The notes beneath the pieces were generated by a model that was not told the origin of the DNA, searched no databases, and worked only from the letters and a program-made list of their open reading frames with translations. Below, piece by piece: positions 27,096-32,580 of a stretch of 32,580 nt of DNA. The translations under genes and the position numbers were made by a program. Each line of letters opens with the position of its first letter. Position 1 is the first letter of the stretch. The DNA is from an uncultured Mycoplasmatota bacterium (GTDB lineage Bacteria > Bacillota_I > Bacilli_A > RF39 > UBA660): assembly GCA_945948625.1 (NCBI GenBank), contig CAMFBT010000005.1:1-32580 (forward strand), written 5' to 3'.

Positions 27096-29034
27096 TTTTA
27101 GTTATTTGAAAGAAAATATTAAGAAATCTAAAGCAATTATTCTTTTATGTATGCTTTTGATTCCTATTGTTAATGGTATTATTTTACTTATGAATTGTAG
27201 TCAAAATGATAATTTCATGCCTAGTATTTATGAATTATCTGGATTAGTTTTGTTTGGTATGTATATTATTCCAATTGTTCTTTCAATTACTTTGTTTAGT
27301 TTTGTTTATAAACGAGGTTCTATTGATTTTTCTTTGTCGATGCCTATTAGTAAGAGACAGATATTTCTTACTAATAGTTTAGGTGGAATTGTTGTTATTT
27401 TACTTATGCAAATTATTAATTTTATTATTACTTTTGTTATTAGCTTGATTTATAATAATCTTATAATTGATAGTAGGATGTTTTTTGATATATTGCTTAT
27501 ATGTTCTATTAGTTATATCTTTGTTTTTGTATCTACTAATATAGCGGTTAGTCTATCTTCTAATAAGATTACGACAGTTATAGTTACTTTACTTATTCTT
27601 TTCTTAATTCCTTTTATTAGTACTTTTATTAGTGAAAATGGTTTTGAGTATAATGGTGATAATAATGCTAGAATTGAATGTATTAGTGATGAATGTATGC
27701 CTAATAATTATCATTGTATTGATATTAATTGTGAAATTGATAAGAAAAATAATATTTACCATAGTAATTTAAATAGAGAAAATAGTATTATTTATACTAT
27801 GCCTTATGAACTTATAAATGAGAATTTCTTTGCTGTTTCTTCTGAAGGTAGTATTAATACTTCTCTTATTAAAATGGGTGTTTTAATTGTTATTTATGCT
27901 TTTGCTGGTCTTATTCTTTTTGAAAGAAAAAAGTTTGAAGTTGTTGATATTTCATTTAAAAGTGAAAAGATGCATATTTTTGTTAGAACTTTAACAACTA
28001 TTCCAATTATTTGTATTTCTTATATTATTCTTAAGGATTTTGGAAGTTCTAGTTATGATTTTTTATCTTTTGTTCTTTTAATTGTTATTATATTTACTTA
28101 TCTTATTGTTTATGATTTAATTACGAGAAAGAAAGTTACTAATTTCTTTAAGATGGCTATTTGTCTAATTATTGTTACTGCATTGGTTGTTATAACTGGA
28201 TGTTTCTTTAATGATGATGAATATGATATTAAAGTTAAAGATATTGAAAAAATTACTTTTTCTGACGAGAATAATTCTAATCTTGGTTATACAAAAAATA
28301 AGAGTGTTATTAATTATGTAATTTCACTTTTACTTGATGATAAGGTAGATGGAGAGGTTTATTATAGTTATCATATTAAGGCTAAAGTTGGAAAAGATAT
28401 TTATAGTTTTAATATTTCCGCTAATAGAGATAATTATGATTATATTAACAATCTTCTTTTAAATGATAAAGATTTTTCTAAATCTTTAAAAAAATATAAA
28501 GATAGTGATATATTTGGTATTGAATTTTATGATGGCTATACAAATGCTAATAGTAATAATAATTTATATGATATGATTATTAATAAATTTAAAAATAATA
28601 AAGGAATCTTTAGTGTTAGAAGTGATAATAATTCTTTATTTAATATTACTTTGTATATTTATGATAATTATAATGTTAAAACAATTAATTTTGATGTTAG
28701 CGATGATAAAGATTTAGTTTTAGCTATTCTTAGATATTATAATTCTAATGCTAAGAAATATCTTGATAATATTAGTAAAAATAATGGCTATATTTATTCT
28801 TATTATATTGATGGTAATTATTATAGTGGGTCTTATTCTGATATAGAGAAGTTTATTGTTGATAATATTGATGATGATATTGATATTAATAAGAGTTATA
28901 GTTATATTACTATGTATGGTAGTATTGGTAAAACTGTATTTTTAACAAATAAAGTTGATGAACTTAATTTAATTAAGGATAAATATAAATCTGATGATTT
29001 AGTTATTGATGGTGAGACTGATGATGACATGTAG
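27073..29034 (+). CDS. ABC-2-like membrane permease with extracytoplasmic domain (YtrC-like)
   Basis: 653-aa polytopic N-terminal half with a C-terminal soluble region; overlaps the ATPase gene. Confidence 0.7.
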   Translation: MNSTSLFNFSYLKENIKKSKAIILLCMLLIPIVNGIILLMNCSQNDNFMPSIYELSGLVLFGMYIIPIVLSITLFSFVYKRGSIDFSLSMPISKRQIFLTNSLGGIVVILLMQIINFIITFVISLIYNNLIIDSRMFFDILLICSISYIFVFVSTNIAVSLSSNKITTVIVTLLILFLIPFISTFISENGFEYNGDNNARIECISDECMPNNYHCIDINCEIDKKNNIYHSNLNRENSIIYTMPYELINENFFAVSSEGSINTSLIKMGVLIVIYAFAGLILFERKKFEVVDISFKSEKMHIFVRTLTTIPIICISYIILKDFGSSSYDFLSFVLLIVIIFTYLIVYDLITRKKVTNFFKMAICLIIVTALVVITGCFFNDDEYDIKVKDIEKITFSDENNSNLGYTKNKSVINYVISLLLDDKVDGEVYYSYHIKAKVGKDIYSFNISANRDNYDYINNLLLNDKDFSKSLKKYKDSDIFGIEFYDGYTNANSNNNLYDMIINKFKNNKGIFSVRSDNNSLFNITLYIYDNYNVKTINFDVSDDKDLVLAILRYYNSNAKKYLDNISKNNGYIYSYYIDGNYYSGSYSDIEKFIVDNIDDDIDINKSYSYITMYGSIGKTVFLTNKVDELNLIKDKYKSDDLVIDGETDDDM

Positions 29035-29046
29035 AGGTGATTTTGT

Positions 29047-29412
29047 ATGAAACAGATTATGATTAATTTGGATTATCAAAGTAGAGTACCTATATATGAA
29101 CAAATTGTTAACAATATTGAAAAATATGTTGCTCTTGGTATATTGGAAGCAAGAACTCAGATTCCTTCTATTAGAGAGATGGCTAGTAATTTGGGTATTA
29201 ATCCTAATACGGTTAAGAAAAGTTATGATATATTAGAAAGCAATGGTGTTATTACCACGATTAGTACTAAAGGTACTTTTATAGCAGATGATACAAAGAA
29301 AGCTACGAATGATAAAATTGAAAAAGAGATTAATATTATTAGAGATAAGATTAATGAACTTACTAAAATGGGAATTGGTTATGATGAAATTATAGAAAGG
29401 ATTAAGAAATGA
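29047..29412 (+). CDS. GntR-family (YtrA subfamily) transcriptional regulator
   Basis: SRVPIYEQIVNNIEKYVALGILEARTQIPSIREMASNLGINPNTVKKSYDILESNGVITT; short C-terminus. Confidence 0.92.
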   Translation: MKQIMINLDYQSRVPIYEQIVNNIEKYVALGILEARTQIPSIREMASNLGINPNTVKKSYDILESNGVITTISTKGTFIADDTKKATNDKIEKEINIIRDKINELTKMGIGYDEIIERIKK

Positions 29413-30089
29413 AAATATTAGAGGTTAATAATTTATGTAAAAATTATGGTAAGGGGACTACTTTGGTTAAAGCACTTGACGATGTATCTTTTTCTGTAGA
29501 AGAGGGTGATTTTGTAGCTATAGTAGGTTCTTCTGGTAGTGGAAAGAGTACTTTACTACATATTCTTGGTGCAGTTGATAAACCTACTAGTGGAAAAGTT
29601 ACTATTGGTGGTGTTGATGTTTTTAAGCAAAAGGATGATGCTTTAGCTGTTTTTAGAAGAAGAAAAGTTGGTCTTATTTATCAATTTTATAATTTAATTC
29701 CTATTCTTGATGTTTATGAAAATATGACTTTACCTATTATGCTTGATGGTAAAAAAGTTGATGAAAAATATTTAAAGGAATTAATTGAAATACTTGGATT
29801 AGAGAGGAGAACTAATCATTTGCCTAATGAACTTTCTGGAGGACAACAACAGAGAGTATCTATTGGAAGAGCACTTATTTGTAAGCCAGATATTATATTA
29901 GCGGATGAACCTACAGGAAATCTTGATTCTAAATCTAGTAAGGATATTATTGATTTACTTAAACTATCTAATGAAAAATATAAACAAACTATTATTATGA
30001 TTACACATGATATGAATCTTGCTAAAGAAGCTAATAGAATTATTACTTTAGATGATGGTAAAATAGTTAAGGATGAGAAGATAAAATGA
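29409..30089 (+). CDS. ABC transporter ATP-binding protein (MacB/BceA/YtrE-like)
   Basis: GSSGSGKSTLLHILGAVDKPTSG, LSGGQQQRVSIGRAL, IILADEPTGNLD. Confidence 0.94.
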   Translation: MKILEVNNLCKNYGKGTTLVKALDDVSFSVEEGDFVAIVGSSGSGKSTLLHILGAVDKPTSGKVTIGGVDVFKQKDDALAVFRRRKVGLIYQFYNLIPILDVYENMTLPIMLDGKKVDEKYLKELIEILGLERRTNHLPNELSGGQQQRVSIGRALICKPDIILADEPTGNLDSKSSKDIIDLLKLSNEKYKQTIIMITHDMNLAKEANRIITLDDGKIVKDEKIK

Positions 30090-32580
30090 GTATTTTGAAT
30101 AAATTAACTATTAAAAATTTAAAACTTAATAAAAAAAGAACTATTGTTACTATTATTGGTATTATTTTATCTACTGCTTTAATGGTAGGTATTGGATTAT
30201 TGTTTTCTTCTTTTCAGGATTATATGATTAGAGAAACTATTGGTTTTAATGGTAGATATGAAGCAATGTATTCTGATGTTGATTTGTCTAAAGTTGTTAG
30301 TTTAAATGAAAAAGATTTTGAGTATTTTTATGAGAAACCAATTGGTTTTAGTAAATTTGCTTCTAATAATGAATATAAACCTTATATTTATATTGCAAGT
30401 GTTAATGAAAAATTTTTTGATGAACTTAAATTAGTTGATGGTAGATTTCCTAAGAGTGATGATGAAATCATTATTTCTCAGCATATTAATACTAATGGTG
30501 GTGCTTCTTATAAAATAGGAGATGTTATTAATCTTTCTTATGGTAATAGAGCTATTGATGATAATGTTATTTTAAATAATAGTGAATATGTTGATGGTGA
30601 AGAACTTATAAATATTAATTCAAAGTCATATAAAATTGTTGGTATAGTTGAGAGAAGTTCTTATGAGGATTTTTCTGCTTGTGGATATTCTTTCTTTACA
30701 CTTGATGTAAAGGCAAATGAAGGTAATGTAAACTTATATGTTGTTTTTAATAATAATAAGAAAATTATTAAGCAATCTGAAAAGTTAGCTAAAGATATTG
30801 ATTATAGTGCTTCAATTGATTATAATTCTACATTACTTGCTTTATATGGTGAAAGTACTTATAGTAATATTATGAATACAATGATGGGTATGATGAGTAT
30901 TATGCTTTCTTTAGTGTCTATTGGATGTATAATTGTTATTTATAATTCTTTTGCTATTTCTGTTATGGAAAGAAAAAAAGAATTTGGTCTACTTTCTAGT
31001 ATTGGGGCTACAAAAAAACAACTATCATACACGGTATTTTTTGAAGCTTTTGTTGTAGGTATTATTGGTATTGTATTTGGAATATTTGGTGCTTATATTG
31101 GTATTGGTATTGTTGTAATGATTATTAATAATTTAATTAGTGGTATTTTAGAATATAAGTTGTATCTTGTTACTAATCCTTTATTTATTATTATCCCTGT
31201 TATATTTATGATTGTTGTTATTGGAATATCTGCGATTATTCCATCTAGAAGAGCTAGTAAGATATCTCCAATTGAGGCTATTAGACAGAATGATGATATT
31301 AAAATTAATAAAAAGAAAATTAGAACAAGTAAAATTATTACTAAATTATTTGGAGTAGAAGGAGAAATTGCTCTTAAGAATATTAAAAGAAATAAGAAGA
31401 AGTATAGGGTTACTATTGTTAGTTTATTTATTAGTATTGTTTTGTTTATTTCTTTTTCATCATATATGAATTATACTATTAATACTGCTTCAGATGTTAT
31501 GGGAGAAATTCCTTATGATTATCAAATAAGTTACTATAGTGATGATAGTACGGAAGATGAAAAGATTATTGATAAAATAAATGAAATTATTTCAAGTGGT
31601 GATGTTAAGGATTATGTTAAATATGGAACTTCTTCAATTTATATCGTTAGTAATTATGAGTATTCTAAAGATTATTTAACATTTTACAAAAATAATTATG
31701 GTAGTGATGGTTTATCTAATCTTGTTGATACTAAATATAAAAATGCTTCAGTTATTGTTTTAGATGATGATTCTTATGAAAAATATAAAAAAATGATTGG
31801 ACTTACTTCAGATAAAGTTATTTTATTTAATAATTTTAAGGGTGTTAGTTATGGTGAAGGTAAGAGAATTAATTATGATATTCCTTTTATTAAAAATATT
31901 GATAATGGATATATTAAATTATGTAATTTTAATGATGTAAGTGAAGAGGAAATGAAAAATAATTATAGTAAATATTGTGATAAAACTATTAATAATATTT
32001 ATATTACTGATAAAGTAAATGATTTATTTAGTGAATTATCTTATATTGATGGATATAAGATAATTGTTAATAAGAAAATGTATGATGTTATATTTGAAGA
32101 AAAAATTGATTATGAACTTATTAATATTAAGTGTGATAATACTAAAAATATTGATAAGATAGCTAAAGATTTGGATGTATATGATAATGTTAATTATTAT
32201 AATTTAAAAGAAGAATTTAAACAGACTAATAATCTTATTTTGGTTGTTAAGATATTAATGTATGGTTTTATTGGATTGGTTACATTGATTGGTGTTACTT
32301 CAGTATTTAATACTATATCTACTAGTATGGCTCTTAGAAAAAGGGAATTTGCAGTACTTAGAAGTATTGGTCTTACTAGAAGTGGATTTAATAAGATATT
32401 ATTTTTTGAGAGTTTATTCTTTGGACTTAAGTCATTAGTTTTTGCTATTCCTGTTAGTTTAATTATTACTGTACTTATACATAATTCTTTATCTGAAATG
32501 ATGAGTATTAGTAATGTTATTATTCCTTGGAAGGCTATTATTATAGCAATTGTTTCGGTATTTATAATTGTACTTTTAAC
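30086..32580 (+). CDS. FtsX-like ABC permease (truncated by window end)
   Basis: ATG at 30086 in ATGA overlap with the ATPase; MSILNKLTIKNLKLNKKRTIVTIIGIILSTALMVGIG; two FtsX-like segments (ERKKEFGLLSSIGATKKQL and LRKREFAVLRSIGLTRSGF). No stop in the window, so absent from the ORF track. Confidence 0.92.
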   Translation, partial: MSILNKLTIKNLKLNKKRTIVTIIGIILSTALMVGIGLLFSSFQDYMIRETIGFNGRYEAMYSDVDLSKVVSLNEKDFEYFYEKPIGFSKFASNNEYKPYIYIASVNEKFFDELKLVDGRFPKSDDEIIISQHINTNGGASYKIGDVINLSYGNRAIDDNVILNNSEYVDGEELININSKSYKIVGIVERSSYEDFSACGYSFFTLDVKANEGNVNLYVVFNNNKKIIKQSEKLAKDIDYSASIDYNSTLLALYGESTYSNIMNTMMGMMSIMLSLVSIGCIIVIYNSFAISVMERKKEFGLLSSIGATKKQLSYTVFFEAFVVGIIGIVFGIFGAYIGIGIVVMIINNLISGILEYKLYLVTNPLFIIIPVIFMIVVIGISAIIPSRRASKISPIEAIRQNDDIKINKKKIRTSKIITKLFGVEGEIALKNIKRNKKKYRVTIVSLFISIVLFISFSSYMNYTINTASDVMGEIPYDYQISYYSDDSTEDEKIIDKINEIISSGDVKDYVKYGTSSIYIVSNYEYSKDYLTFYKNNYGSDGLSNLVDTKYKNASVIVLDDDSYEKYKKMIGLTSDKVILFNNFKGVSYGEGKRINYDIPFIKNIDNGYIKLCNFNDVSEEEMKNNYSKYCDKTINNIYITDKVNDLFSELSYIDGYKIIVNKKMYDVIFEEKIDYELINIKCDNTKNIDKIAKDLDVYDNVNYYNLKEEFKQTNNLILVVKILMYGFIGLVTLIGVTSVFNTISTSMALRKREFAVLRSIGLTRSGFNKILFFESLFFGLKSLVFAIPVSLIITVLIHNSLSEMMSISNVIIPWKAIIIAIVSVFIIVLL

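Noticed and set aside
1-32580. CRISPR array, rRNA, prophage structural module or intact transposase
   Set aside because: No regularly spaced direct repeats, rRNA-like blocks, IS ends or phage structural genes seen; only the integrase remnant suggests mobility.
1-32580. Alternative genetic code (TGA = Trp)
   Set aside because: TGA serves as the terminal stop of several genes (e.g. GntR gene, the following ABC ATPase, PemK-like gene) and Trp residues in conserved positions are TGG.

Overview
AT-rich chromosomal window from a low-GC Gram-positive, Bacilli/Clostridia-like bacterium. It uses TGA as a stop codon, so it does not use the Mycoplasma code. Reading 5' to 3': an amino-acid ABC importer (SBP, permease, ATPase); an arginine deiminase operon in which ArcA and ArcB are one 771-aa ORF, followed by arcC and a YfcC/ArcD-type antiporter; a DUF2935-like protein; a decayed island (8.45-10.2 kb) with hypothetical ORFs and a frameshifted tyrosine-integrase remnant next to a minus-strand tRNA-Gly(GCC); ffh; an ASCH-domain protein; a CotD-like coat protein; an M14-type peptidase and MurE (both minus); a 979-aa surface protein joining a thioester domain, SpaA/prealbumin-like repeats, a VPNTG sorting signal and a C-terminal sortase-like domain; cdaA-cdaR; a DUF308-like membrane protein; typA/bipA; a PemK/MazF-like toxin and a candidate stand-alone small RNA (minus); a CotJA/CotJB-like fusion plus CotJC (minus); and a Ytr-like ABC/GntR operon with a perfect operator-like palindrome, ending in an FtsX permease cut by the window edge. 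Main candidates for new biology: the ArcA-ArcB fusion with a palindrome at its promoter, the adhesin-sortase fusion, the tRNA-Gly with an apparent A19/U56 elbow swap, the ~85-nt sRNA candidate, and the SD-sequestering hairpin before an unannotated 33-codon ORF. All homology calls come from motif recognition; no searches were run.
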